From the NCBI GenBank assembly GCA_937139405.1, contig CAKZPV010000024.1:1-61116 (forward strand): a DNA stretch of 61,116 nt. Reading direction: 5' to 3'. The notes under the pieces are model-generated. The model did no database searches, was not told the DNA's origin, and worked only from the letters and a program-made list of their open reading frames with translations. The DNA comes from an uncultured Nitrospirota bacterium. Lineage in GTDB: Bacteria > Nitrospirota > Nitrospiria > Nitrospirales > UBA8639. Shown in pieces: positions 36,107-43,773 of this stretch (positions within the stretch are counted from its first letter, which is position 1; every line of letters starts with the position of its first letter). The position numbers were made by a program, and so were the translations under genes.

Positions 36107-39100
36107 ATGACAACATTTCAATCACGCGACGAGATTGAGACGATTGAGTTAGCCAACTCAAGCGGCCTTGTTTTTACGTTTTTTCAGAATGGCGGTGTAT
36201 CCCGGGTGATGTGTCATGATGTGATGATTAATCAGATACTTGGCAACCCGCTTGAAGGGTCATTGAACAATGTGTATTTACGCCTCCGCACGGCTGCTTC
36301 CATTACGTTTGTCCCGCTGATCGGACCCTCATCACCCAGTACCTTCGCGCACGCACAACATCAAGCCAGATGGCAAGGGCACTGGCAAGATCTGTCTTAT
36401 ACGTGTTCACTGACGCTGCATCCAGAGGCAACGTTGTGGTTTTGGACCATCGATATTCACAACACCGCCTCGACGGATCATCTCTGCGATGTGATCTATA
36501 CCCAAGATATTGGCCTAGCCCACGAAGGGGCAGTCCGAAACAATGAAGCCTATTGCAGTCACTACATTGATCATGATGTGCTGCCCAACGACTCATACGG
36601 ACCCGTCGTGTGTTCACGCCAGAATCAAGCATACGGCGATCAACATCCCTGGTTAATGCAGGGGAGTACCACTCACACCAGGGGCTTCGTGACCGATGGT
36701 TTGCCATTTTATGGCTTGGCGTATAAACACACCAATATCCCAGTTGGACTCACCCAAGATTGCCTCGCGAATGTCAAACAGCAATACGAAATGGCATTCT
36801 GCGGTCTGCAATCCGACATCCTACAGATTGCTCCCGGCGAGTCCCAATCGGTCACGTTTTACGCTGAATATGTGCCGCACCATCCAGATCCCACACAAGC
36901 CGCTGATGCCGACCGTATCCATCCCGCAGTCAACCGTATCGAAAGATTACAAGCTCAACCACCCAATCGTGTGTTCACGACGCAACCAGTCGCCAACACG
37001 ATCTTCCACAAACTTCAGATGCTGACCGGACACGATGTAACCGACGACGATGTTCAAGACCTATACCCAGCTCGGCGACGCCATGACGAAGTCCACGACG
37101 GAAGATTGTTGTCGTTTTTCTATGCGGATGCCACTCACGTCGTGTTCAAAGCCAAAGAGCAGCTCGTCGAACGCCCCCACGGCCATATTTTGCGCAGCGG
37201 TAGCGCTCGGATTCCGCATGACGATGGGCTAAGTTCAACCACGCATATGACCGGCGTTTTTCACTCCCATCTCAGTATTGGCAACACATCGTTCAACAAA
37301 CTGTTATCCATGACGAGAACCTCCTTCAACATCTTCAAAACGAGCGGCCTGCGCATTTTAATCAAGCAAGGCACAACGTATCATCTTCTCGGGATGCCGT
37401 CGTGTTATGAAATCGGCTTGCACAGCTGCCGATGGCGGTACAAGACCGATCAGGGATGGATTGTGGTCAATGCCTGGGTCAGCCCCGAAGATGCCGCCGC
37501 GTTTCTGAGTATTGTGTCCGATCATACCAACACCTTTGTCATACTCAACAATCTGGTGCTGGGTAACCATGAACTGGATCATCAAGGCCATATTGATATT
37601 GATATCCAGACAGCAACCGCCACCTTGAGACCGCATGACAGCACGGATATGACTCAACGATATCCGGATACCATGTTCTCTATCACGACGTCGGAACCAG
37701 ACAAGGTCGAGTTCATTGGGACAGATGAGGGATTATTTACCGATCGACAGTCCCGTGGACTCCCCTATCTCACATTTCAGACCAAACCCGTGCAGACGTT
37801 TTCTTTAGCGATCACGGGTTCAATCATCAACGCGGATCACGCCAAGATCTTATGCGAAAAATATCAAGCTCAGCCGGTTAATCTGAAGCAAGACCAACAG
37901 GCCAGTTGGTCATTTTGGCAATCACTAGGAAGACAATTTCACATATCACTCACCAAGACGAATCCGCTTTGCGACAAACTCAACGACATATTTTACTGGT
38001 ACGTGCACAATGCCATGGTGCACTTCACGACGCCCCATGGTCTCGAACAATATTCCGGTGCAGCATGGGGTGTACGCGATGTCTGCCAAGGCCCGCTCGA
38101 ACTCCTTTTGGCCACCCAACACTACAATGAAGTGAAAACCATCTTGTTAACGGTCTTTGCCCAACAATATGAGGAGACGGCCGATTGGCCACAGTGGTTT
38201 ATGTTTGATCGGTTCGCCAACATCCAGCATCCGGAGAGCCATGGCGACGTCATCATTTGGCCCTTAAAGGCGCTGGCGATGTACCTCGAAGCCAGTAACG
38301 ATTTTAGTATCTTAGATATTGAGCTACCCTACACCGAGATGAAAAATTTTGGCTTCACCTCCACCAAATCCACTGTACTGCAGCATGTTCAGCGCGCTAT
38401 TGACGCCATAGAATCCCGCTTTATCCCGGGTACGGCGTTGTCAGGCTACGGCAATGGGGATTGGAACGATACCCTTCAACCGGCTCAATCCGACATGCGG
38501 GAGGATATGGTAAGCACCTGGACGGTCGCGTTAACCTACCAAGTGTTCCAACAATTGGCCACCGCCTTTAAGCAGGCTGGGCTCAATGCCGATGAACAAC
38601 GACTGCTGCAGTTAGCTCAACGCATCAAAGCAGATTTCAACCAGCATCTCATCCCGGATAAGGTGGTGAGCGGATTTGGCTATCGGCACACGGATGGGCG
38701 GGTGGAACCTATCATTCACCCAAGCGATACGCGAACGAAGATTCACTATCGGCTGCTGCCGATGACCCGCAGCATGATTGGCGAGTTATTCACCCCTAAA
38801 CAAGTGGAGGATCACCTGCGGCTCATCGAGTCCCATTTAAGTTTTCCGGACGGTGTCCGCCTCATGAACAAACCCGTGTCGTATCAAGGCGGCGTGCGAG
38901 TGTTATTCCGCCGGGCCGAAGAGTCGGCCCATTTCGGGCGTGAGATCGGCTTGCAATATGTGCACGCCCACATCCGCTATATCGAAGCGATGTGCAAAAT
39001 CGGCCAAGCCCAGAAAGCCTACGACGCGATCTTGCAGATTATACCGATCACTATTCAGGATCAGGTACGCAATGCGGTCACACGGCAGAGCAATGCCTAC

Positions 39101-39538
39101 TTCAGTAGCTCAGATGCGGATGTGCGGGATCGTCATGAAGCCGAACGGCTATTCGATGCGCTGCGGGTGGGTCACGTTCGGGTGAAAGGAGGTTGGCGAA
39201 TATACTCCAGCGGGCCCGGCATCTTGATCAATCAAATCGTCAGCCATTTTTTGGGCTTACGACTGTCTTATGACGATTTCGTCATCGATCCCATCTTGCC
39301 AAAACAACTTGATGGACTACAATTTGCCTTTGCCATCGATGAAAAACCAATCACTGTAATCTTCTCAATTGCCAGTGATGCACCAGCGAAGGTGCAATCC
39401 GTAACCATCAATGGAATCGAAACAGAATTTAGACGCGATCACAATCCCTACCGCACAGGTGGGGTTCGGATACCACGCGCAGACTTTTACTCCCCACTGA
39501 GTGACGACACCAATCGCATTCTCATCAGCTCAGCCTAA
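36107..39538 (+). CDS. GH94-like glycoside phosphorylase, possibly 1,2-beta-oligoglucan phosphorylase
   Basis: This is a 1143-residue carbohydrate-active enzyme. The C-terminal half has (alpha/alpha)6-barrel signatures of GH94 phosphorylases: EQYSGAAWGVRDVCQGP near residue 650, SGYGNGDWNDTLQP near 780 (its aspartate is the likely general acid), NAYFSSSDA and GGWRIYSSGPGI. The N-terminal half is beta-sandwich-like. GH94 enzymes cleave beta-glucosidic bonds with phosphate. The length of about 1100 fits 1,2-beta-oligoglucan phosphorylases, whereas cellobiose phosphorylases have about 800 residues. No sugar transporter or partner gene is adjacent. Codons end in C or G more often than in the neighbours, so transfer is possible. 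There is no signal peptide, so it is probably cytoplasmic. Confidence 0.72.
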   Translation: MTTFQSRDEIETIELANSSGLVFTFFQNGGVSRVMCHDVMINQILGNPLEGSLNNVYLRLRTAASITFVPLIGPSSPSTFAHAQHQARWQGHWQDLSYTCSLTLHPEATLWFWTIDIHNTASTDHLCDVIYTQDIGLAHEGAVRNNEAYCSHYIDHDVLPNDSYGPVVCSRQNQAYGDQHPWLMQGSTTHTRGFVTDGLPFYGLAYKHTNIPVGLTQDCLANVKQQYEMAFCGLQSDILQIAPGESQSVTFYAEYVPHHPDPTQAADADRIHPAVNRIERLQAQPPNRVFTTQPVANTIFHKLQMLTGHDVTDDDVQDLYPARRRHDEVHDGRLLSFFYADATHVVFKAKEQLVERPHGHILRSGSARIPHDDGLSSTTHMTGVFHSHLSIGNTSFNKLLSMTRTSFNIFKTSGLRILIKQGTTYHLLGMPSCYEIGLHSCRWRYKTDQGWIVVNAWVSPEDAAAFLSIVSDHTNTFVILNNLVLGNHELDHQGHIDIDIQTATATLRPHDSTDMTQRYPDTMFSITTSEPDKVEFIGTDEGLFTDRQSRGLPYLTFQTKPVQTFSLAITGSIINADHAKILCEKYQAQPVNLKQDQQASWSFWQSLGRQFHISLTKTNPLCDKLNDIFYWYVHNAMVHFTTPHGLEQYSGAAWGVRDVCQGPLELLLATQHYNEVKTILLTVFAQQYEETADWPQWFMFDRFANIQHPESHGDVIIWPLKALAMYLEASNDFSILDIELPYTEMKNFGFTSTKSTVLQHVQRAIDAIESRFIPGTALSGYGNGDWNDTLQPAQSDMREDMVSTWTVALTYQVFQQLATAFKQAGLNADEQRLLQLAQRIKADFNQHLIPDKVVSGFGYRHTDGRVEPIIHPSDTRTKIHYRLLPMTRSMIGELFTPKQVEDHLRLIESHLSFPDGVRLMNKPVSYQGGVRVLFRRAEESAHFGREIGLQYVHAHIRYIEAMCKIGQAQKAYDAILQIIPITIQDQVRNAVTRQSNAYFSSSDADVRDRHEAERLFDALRVGHVRVKGGWRIYSSGPGILINQIVSHFLGLRLSYDDFVIDPILPKQLDGLQFAFAIDEKPITVIFSIASDAPAKVQSVTINGIETEFRRDHNPYRTGGVRIPRADFYSPLSDDTNRILISSA

Positions 39539-39698
39539 AGCGATTTCCCGCGAAGACTGGCGGTGGCGAAGGCCTCTTCCGCCGCCCCCAAGTCAGACTC
39601 ATCTATTTTGCCAGGCGTATACCGAGTGCGCTAAGAAGTTGCTGGAATTTAAGGGTAATTGGCGGTAGCATGCGGGACGAGAGTGTCTTCGGTGTAGG

Positions 39699-41000
39699 TC
39701 AATTGTTTTCGCCTCTTTTGTTCATTTTACTTTGCCAGGCCAGTACCAATGCCTTATTGCCTTTGGCGACCTGAGAGATAATGGTCCCAAGAGCTTTGGT
39801 TTCGGCACGGTGAGTTCCGACATAACCGGAACGTATCAGGCTTATTATGTCGGCTTCGCGCAAATAGGTTCCGTCCAATGTGCTATAGCTCAGGCGCACG
39901 CCGCCTTTCGACCCCTTGGCTTCAGGCGATGTGAGGATTTCTTTGAGGTGTTCGAGCGAAACCAGAAAAGACTGATGAGAGCTATTGACAATCCTCCGCT
40001 TCACAAACTTGAAGAAGAAAGGGCTTCGGCTCAGTCGATAATCCGTCAACTTTTCGCAACAAGTCGGGAGCTGCATTCGTTTAATCTCATCACGCAACTG
40101 TTTGTTCGGTCTAAATTGCCAGTCGAGGCCTCCGCCCTCCTGCTTCGATTTCTCCAGCATTTTGTACTGGACCATAACAATATTTCCACGAGTCTCGTTG
40201 ATATAGATCAGATCAACGCCAAGCATCTTTTCCAGGGGAAGCTTGTTGGCGGTGTAAAGCACCAGGCGTTCATCATGTTTTTCAAAAACAGCCCTTCCTG
40301 TGACATCGGGGGCTATAGCATCGAATCCCGCTAATTGGGAGGCGTCAGCATGAACGACATTGTCTTCATACAGGTAAGATCCGATCAGTCCAAGGCCCGA
40401 AGAAGTATTGCGTTTTAAGGCGACTTGAACTGGTACTGCGTTGGCCCGGATATCGAACGCTGCTATGGCTGTCTGGATTGCATCTTCCTGTGCCCAATTG
40501 CTATGAGGGGTGCGTCGCAATTGGGGCAGCAAGGACAGCGCGGTATCCAGTGCAGAATGGTTTTCCGAGTTGCCCCCCAGCACCTTAATAAGGTGAGCGC
40601 TGAGTAAGGGCGAAAGCCTTGAGAAATTTCCTTTTGCCGGCAATCGGTCCTTGAGTAAACGCTTCATCCGCGCCAAGATGACTTTTCCCTCTATCATGTG
40701 AAACGAAGACGGTTTCACCGCGCGTAGCTTCTTGATGGTCAAGCGCGAGTCAAATGTGCTGGCAGTGGTTTTACGGGATGCAGTGCCCAAGTAACACTTG
40801 GTCCCACCATGCTCCTGAATTTCCAATAAACAGACCGTCGGCACATTAAAGTCTTCGAAAACTGAGTGTGGCTTTGCAATCGTGAAGTGTTCGAACCCTT
40901 GCTGAGAATTTAGTAGGGATTCGGAAAATGCCTCGTCGAAGCGAATCAAGATCATGGGTTTCTTCTGAACCCACTTGGCGAGGTTAGAGGCTGCGCTCAC
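39699..41000 (-). CDS. Predicted PD-(D/E)XK (QxK-type) nuclease, restriction-associated
   Basis: This is a 433-residue protein of no named family. The segment LGVDLIYINETRGNIVMVQYK (split at 262-280) has an aspartate, D263, followed after a hydrophobic strand by Q278-x-K280. This is the D...QxK variant of the PD-(D/E)XK nuclease core, as in Mrr-like restriction enzymes. Glutamates at 240 and 244 could complete the site. Its GTG start overlaps the stop of an HsdS-like fragment by 4 bases (GTGA), so it is a translationally coupled partner of a type I restriction operon. It may be an accessory anti-phage nuclease; no experiment supports this. Confidence 0.55.
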   Translation of the reverse strand: MSAASNLAKWVQKKPMILIRFDEAFSESLLNSQQGFEHFTIAKPHSVFEDFNVPTVCLLEIQEHGGTKCYLGTASRKTTASTFDSRLTIKKLRAVKPSSFHMIEGKVILARMKRLLKDRLPAKGNFSRLSPLLSAHLIKVLGGNSENHSALDTALSLLPQLRRTPHSNWAQEDAIQTAIAAFDIRANAVPVQVALKRNTSSGLGLIGSYLYEDNVVHADASQLAGFDAIAPDVTGRAVFEKHDERLVLYTANKLPLEKMLGVDLIYINETRGNIVMVQYKMLEKSKQEGGGLDWQFRPNKQLRDEIKRMQLPTCCEKLTDYRLSRSPFFFKFVKRRIVNSSHQSFLVSLEHLKEILTSPEAKGSKGGVRLSYSTLDGTYLREADIISLIRSGYVGTHRAETKALGTIISQVAKGNKALVLAWQSKMNKRGENN

Positions 41001-41209
41001 ATCGCCACCTCCCCACTCATCAGGCGAGGCAGGAGTATATCGCGAGCCGCGGCAAGTTTTCGATTCTTTAGACTAAGAGCTTTGAATTGCTGGATGATTG
41101 GCTTGATAACGCTATTGAAGATCATTAAAAGACTATCGGATGGTAATAGCACGATGTATTGCTGCATTTGCTTCCAACCTGCTCGAAAAGGGGCCAGACC
41201 TTTTGTTGC
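40997..41209 (-). pseudogene. hsdS: C-terminal fragment of a type I restriction specificity subunit (HsdS)
   Basis: The minus-strand frame ending at 40997 encodes about 60 residues. The last 50 include IVLLPSDSLLMIFNSVIKPI, then NRKLAAARDILLPRLMSGEV, the typical HsdS C-terminus (a coiled-coil region then LLPRLMSGE). The DNA-recognition domains and the rest of the gene are absent. The frame closes at a TAG at 41212-41210, inside an inverted repeat. The fragment cannot provide specificity; hsdM and hsdR are not in the window. Its stop overlaps the start of the predicted nuclease gene. Confidence 0.8.
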
Positions 41210-41382
41210 CTAATTAATGTCTCCACCTGTCAGGATAGACCGCACCCGAATACGCTAGGCGCAGGAAGTCCTGTCATGCGAACAACTGGGCTGGCGCCGA
41301 CGTAACTCTCAACCAAAGACTTTCCCCCTTTACTTTTTCAGAATGAAGCGCCTACTACAACAAACAACAAAAGATCTGACCC
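41190..41382. repeat. Short element bounded by imperfect 18-bp inverted repeats
   Basis: GGGCCAGACCTTTTGTTG (41191-41208) recurs inverted as GGGTCAGATCTTTTGTTG (minus strand, 41382-41365), identical at 16 of 18 positions. The 156-base core has no coding potential. One end lies at the break in hsdS and the other about 5 bases from the brnA stop codon. It looks like a miniature or decayed mobile element, or a deletion scar. Confidence 0.55.
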
Positions 41383-41387
41383 GTTCT

Positions 41388-41639
41388 CTACTGCGAGGCC
41401 AGAGATTCCTCAACAGCCTTACGGATATATTTCTGGTAGGAAATGCCTTCCTGCTCTGCCTTCTGCCGAACTGCAGAAAGCAGTTGCTCTGAAAACCGCA
41501 GATTGACCTGCTTGTCTTTGGGGAGCATCTCAAAGTTGACCGACGTAAAGTTCTTCAGATTGATGTAATCCGTCAAATCTTGGTCTAGGAATTTTTCCGC
41601 TTCTTTATCACTTTTCAATTTTGGCATTTTCTTCTTCAT
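41388..41639 (-). CDS. brnA: BrnA-type antitoxin (ribbon-helix-helix)
   Basis: This is an antitoxin of 83 residues. The N-terminal KMPKLKSDKEAEKFLDQDLTDYINL segment fits BrnA/CopG-type proteins. The C-terminal VNLRFSEQLLSAVRQKAEQEGISYQKYIRKAVEESL is a ribbon-helix-helix DNA-binding domain. It neutralises BrnT and represses the operon. A longer frame starts at 41660, but the ATG at 41639 has AGAGG at good spacing. It overlaps brnT by about 30 bases, the usual toxin-first BrnT-BrnA order. Confidence 0.85.
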   Translation of the reverse strand: MKKKMPKLKSDKEAEKFLDQDLTDYINLKNFTSVNFEMLPKDKQVNLRFSEQLLSAVRQKAEQEGISYQKYIRKAVEESLASQ

Positions 41640-41925
41640 ATCTTTTTGCCTCTTTCTCATGCATATAACGAGCGCTGATGGGTCGAATTAATCTCTCTCC
41701 ATTCACATCCCGCAGGGTAAACACAACAAACATCGGTTTTTGCCTTTGAGAGCGTCCAATCGCCAGATAGCGCTCCTCATCATCGGAATGTTTGGGATCG
41801 GGGGTAACCAATACCTCCTTTTGTTGAAAGAAATACTCAATTTCTTTCTGAGACAGCCCATGCTTTTGGCACTTTTCCCGGTTTCCCTTATTCCAATCAA
41901 AGGCGTTAACCTGCATTTTTATCAT
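41608..41925 (-). CDS. brnT: BrnT-type toxin (RelE-fold ribonuclease)
   Basis: This is a toxin of about 105 residues. The N-terminal FDWNKGNREKCQKHGLSQKEIEYFF, EERYLAIGRS, FVVFTLRDVNGERLIRPISARYMHEKEAKRYE sequence matches the BrnT family closely, including the conserved RxISAR segment of the active site. BrnT cleaves RNA and stops growth until BrnA binds. The frame opens at 41970, but the promoter lies inside that extension; translation therefore begins at the ATG at 41925 or 41916, close to the predicted transcript start. Confidence 0.9.
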   Translation of the reverse strand: MIKMQVNAFDWNKGNREKCQKHGLSQKEIEYFFQQKEVLVTPDPKHSDDEERYLAIGRSQRQKPMFVVFTLRDVNGERLIRPISARYMHEKEAKRYEEENAKIEK

Positions 41926-41931
41926 ATCATG

Positions 41932-41961
41932 AAGATATGCGTTTGTATATACAATTGTCAA
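41932..41961 (-). promoter_or_regulatory. brnTA promoter with palindromic operator
   Basis: On the minus strand a perfect -35 TTGACA (41961-41956) precedes TATCTT (41937-41932) as the -10, with 18 bases between. A perfect 12-bp palindrome TTGTATATACAA occupies 41954-41943, within the spacer. This is where a ribbon-helix-helix antitoxin such as BrnA could block RNA polymerase. The transcript would begin at or next to the brnT ATG, giving little or no leader. Confidence 0.6.
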
Positions 41962-42024
41962 TGCATACATTCACGATTTGGCAGGACATGAAATCTCTCA
42001 TGGAAAGCTTAGTGTGTTCTAAGC

Positions 42025-42060
42025 AAAAAAATGGCCCCTGGATTTTTTGATCCAGGAGCC
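42025..42060 (-). terminator. Intrinsic terminator of ssrA
   Basis: On the minus strand GGCTCCTGGAT and ATCCAGGGGCC pair as a long stem with a 5-base A-rich loop. A run of seven T residues follows. It lies directly downstream of the tmRNA 3' end. Confidence 0.9.
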
Positions 42061-42064
42061 GTAT

Positions 42065-42415
42065 TGGTGGAGGTGAGGGGAATCGAACCCCTGTCCGAGA
42101 ACATTCAGCACAACAGCCCTACGTGTGTAGCCGATGATTTAAGATTCGCAGTTGCCCACGCCCACCGACCGGCTTAGAGCGCCCGCTAGCCCAGAAAGTT
42201 CTCATCCGCCGCCTCTGAGCATCAGCATTGGACCAGCCTGCAAAGTGTCGCCTCTTCCCCTCCCGCAGACAAAGAGAGGAGAGACGTCGCAGTCAATTAA
42301 GCTGCGAGAGCCAAAGGTTCGTTGGCAATTAATGTTTTCCCGAAGGTTTTACGAGACTCCGAGAGCTCGACACGCTCTGTTGACCTCTTGATTCCCGTCG
42401 AAGCCAGTCACCCCC
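42065..42415 (-). ncRNA. ssrA: Transfer-messenger RNA (tmRNA)
   Basis: A 351-nt tmRNA rescues ribosomes stalled on broken messages. The 5' end GGGGGTGACTGGCTTCGACGG pairs (GGGGGTG/CACCTCC) with the 3' end, which has a T arm (GGTTCGATTCC), discriminator A and CCA at 42067-42065. The tag reading frame at 42326-42297 encodes ANEPLALAA plus the resume alanine codon context, then TAA; the ALAA end is the protease-recognition tail. Stem-loops and pseudoknot-like pairs lie between. The 3' end faces the accessory region to the left, a common integration site for mobile elements. Confidence 0.96.
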
Positions 42416-42668
42416 ATATTGAATGTGTGTCATGTTCCCTCTAGAGAGGGATCCTTCTTTCAGTGTATCTCAAAACTGCTACCCTTTCTAGTTGAGATAA
42501 CCATGATACGGAAGAAATCAAGACTGTTGTTTCCTTTCAGGAAGAGATTTGGAAGATGCTTGGCCTCCATAATCTCTTGTTCTTAACTACGTATGGTATA
42601 CAGTGAACGTATCCAAGTTGGACCTAGCATTGAGTATGGTCTCTTATTAGATAGAGGAGAAGGATGAT

Positions 42669-42989
42669 ATGGCATGGACGTTGTTGTTTGTCGCAGGGTT
42701 TTTTGAAATAGTTTGGGCAATGCTATTGAAATTCACGGATGGGTTTACGAAGGTGTGGCCCAGTGTAGGGACCGTGGTCGCCATGGGCATTAGCATGGTC
42801 TGTATGTCGTTCGCGCTTCGCGAGATCCCGATGGGAACGGCTTATGTCGTTTGGACGGGCATTGGCGCCGTCGGCACGGTTATCCTGGGAATCGTGTTTT
42901 TTGGTGAGCCCAAGAACGCTATTCGTCTAGTGTGTGTTGGGTTAATTATTGCGGGGATTGCGGGGTTGAAGTTGTCTTCATCTTCTTGA
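42669..42989 (+). CDS. SMR-family exporter, SugE/Gdx-like
   Basis: This 106-residue membrane protein has four transmembrane helices. The first helix contains the membrane glutamate (AGFFEIVWAMLLK), the proton- and substrate-coupling residue of the small multidrug resistance family. The AMGISMVCMSFALREIPMGTAYVVWTGIGAVGT segment places it near SugE/Gdx (guanidinium and quaternary ammonium exporters). A GAGGAGAAGG ribosome binding site precedes the ATG. An extended -10-like TGGTATACA lies at 42594-42602 upstream. No guanidine riboswitch is recognised in the 250-base leader. Confidence 0.9.
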   Translation: MAWTLLFVAGFFEIVWAMLLKFTDGFTKVWPSVGTVVAMGISMVCMSFALREIPMGTAYVVWTGIGAVGTVILGIVFFGEPKNAIRLVCVGLIIAGIAGLKLSSSS

Positions 42990-43070
42990 GGGGAAAGATC
43001 AAGGGAAAAAGTGAGGTGGGGGAAAATCGAGCCATAGTGTATCGAATACCTTTCGTCCCCCTTCCAATTC

Positions 43071-43652
43071 TTAAAAAGCCCAACTCACAAATGTATAACG
43101 CTCGCCTTTGGTGAGTTCTTTGACGGCATGCGGATACATGAAGTTTGAGGGGAACACCATGATGTCCCCGGCTTTCAACGGCACTTCATGTTGGCCAAAG
43201 AATACAAACTCTCCCCCTTCATAGCCTTCGTTCAGTACTCCTAAAATGCTGAGGATGGGAATACCTTTTCGTTCTCCATCAAAGAGAGAATGGATATGGT
43301 CGAAATGCTCGCGCATCATGGTGCCCGCCGTATAGCGGTTAAAGCGTATGGGGGTAAATGTTCTGACAAAACTTTTGATTCGGTCATCCTCTTGAGGATT
43401 GTGTTTGACCATATACTCCTGAAGAGCGTTAAAAATAAATTGGCCGAGCCCATCTTGTAATTCTTGAGTCGTATTCAAGACATCGAGTTCTTTTTCAGGT
43501 TTTGACTCATAATCATTAGCCGCATAGCTGTACCAGGAGTGTTTGGCCCATTCTTTAGGTCGAATCTCATTTATTACCGCCTCACAAACATGGGGAGGAA
43601 TAACGTTCGTGACATGAATATAGTCAGTTATTTTATTCATTGATTCGGTCAT
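43071..43652 (-). CDS. 2-oxoglutarate/Fe(II)-dependent oxygenase, prolyl 4-hydroxylase-like
   Basis: This 193-residue enzyme has the iron-binding HxD in MREHFDHIH and a distal histidine in MYPHAVKEL. A likely 2-oxoglutarate-binding arginine is in GERYTFVSW. The flanking ILGVLNEGYEGGEFVFFG is typical of P4Hc/PKHD-type oxygenases. It hydroxylates an unknown substrate. It stands alone, converging on the SMR gene and 120 bases downstream of the sulfate cluster. Confidence 0.88.
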   Translation of the reverse strand: MTESMNKITDYIHVTNVIPPHVCEAVINEIRPKEWAKHSWYSYAANDYESKPEKELDVLNTTQELQDGLGQFIFNALQEYMVKHNPQEDDRIKSFVRTFTPIRFNRYTAGTMMREHFDHIHSLFDGERKGIPILSILGVLNEGYEGGEFVFFGQHEVPLKAGDIMVFPSNFMYPHAVKELTKGERYTFVSWAF

Positions 43653-43773
43653 TTTGGGCTCAGGGCCATTTCGTTAGGCCTCAATTGTTGAGGAAATTTT
43701 TTTAATATTCTAAAACGAACAAGCAAACCGTTCAATTTTTTCAGGTTTTTACATACCGGTGAGAAAGACACTA

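Noticed and set aside
39559-39586. GGCGGTGG/CCGCCGCC hairpin after the GH94-like gene as a terminator
   Set aside because: The stem is strong, but no U-tract follows and the loop is 12 bases; not called as a terminator.
39537-39698. Minus-strand open stretch of about 30 codons (GKIDESDLGAAEEAFATASL) just past the GH94-like gene stop
   Set aside because: Amino-acid composition is protein-like, but it has an upstream stop, no start or ribosome binding site and no recognised homology; it may be a gene remnant but cannot be supported.
42416-42668. Possible guanidine riboswitch before the SugE/Gdx-like gene
   Set aside because: No ykkC-type or mini-ykkC-type conserved core could be found by eye in the leader.
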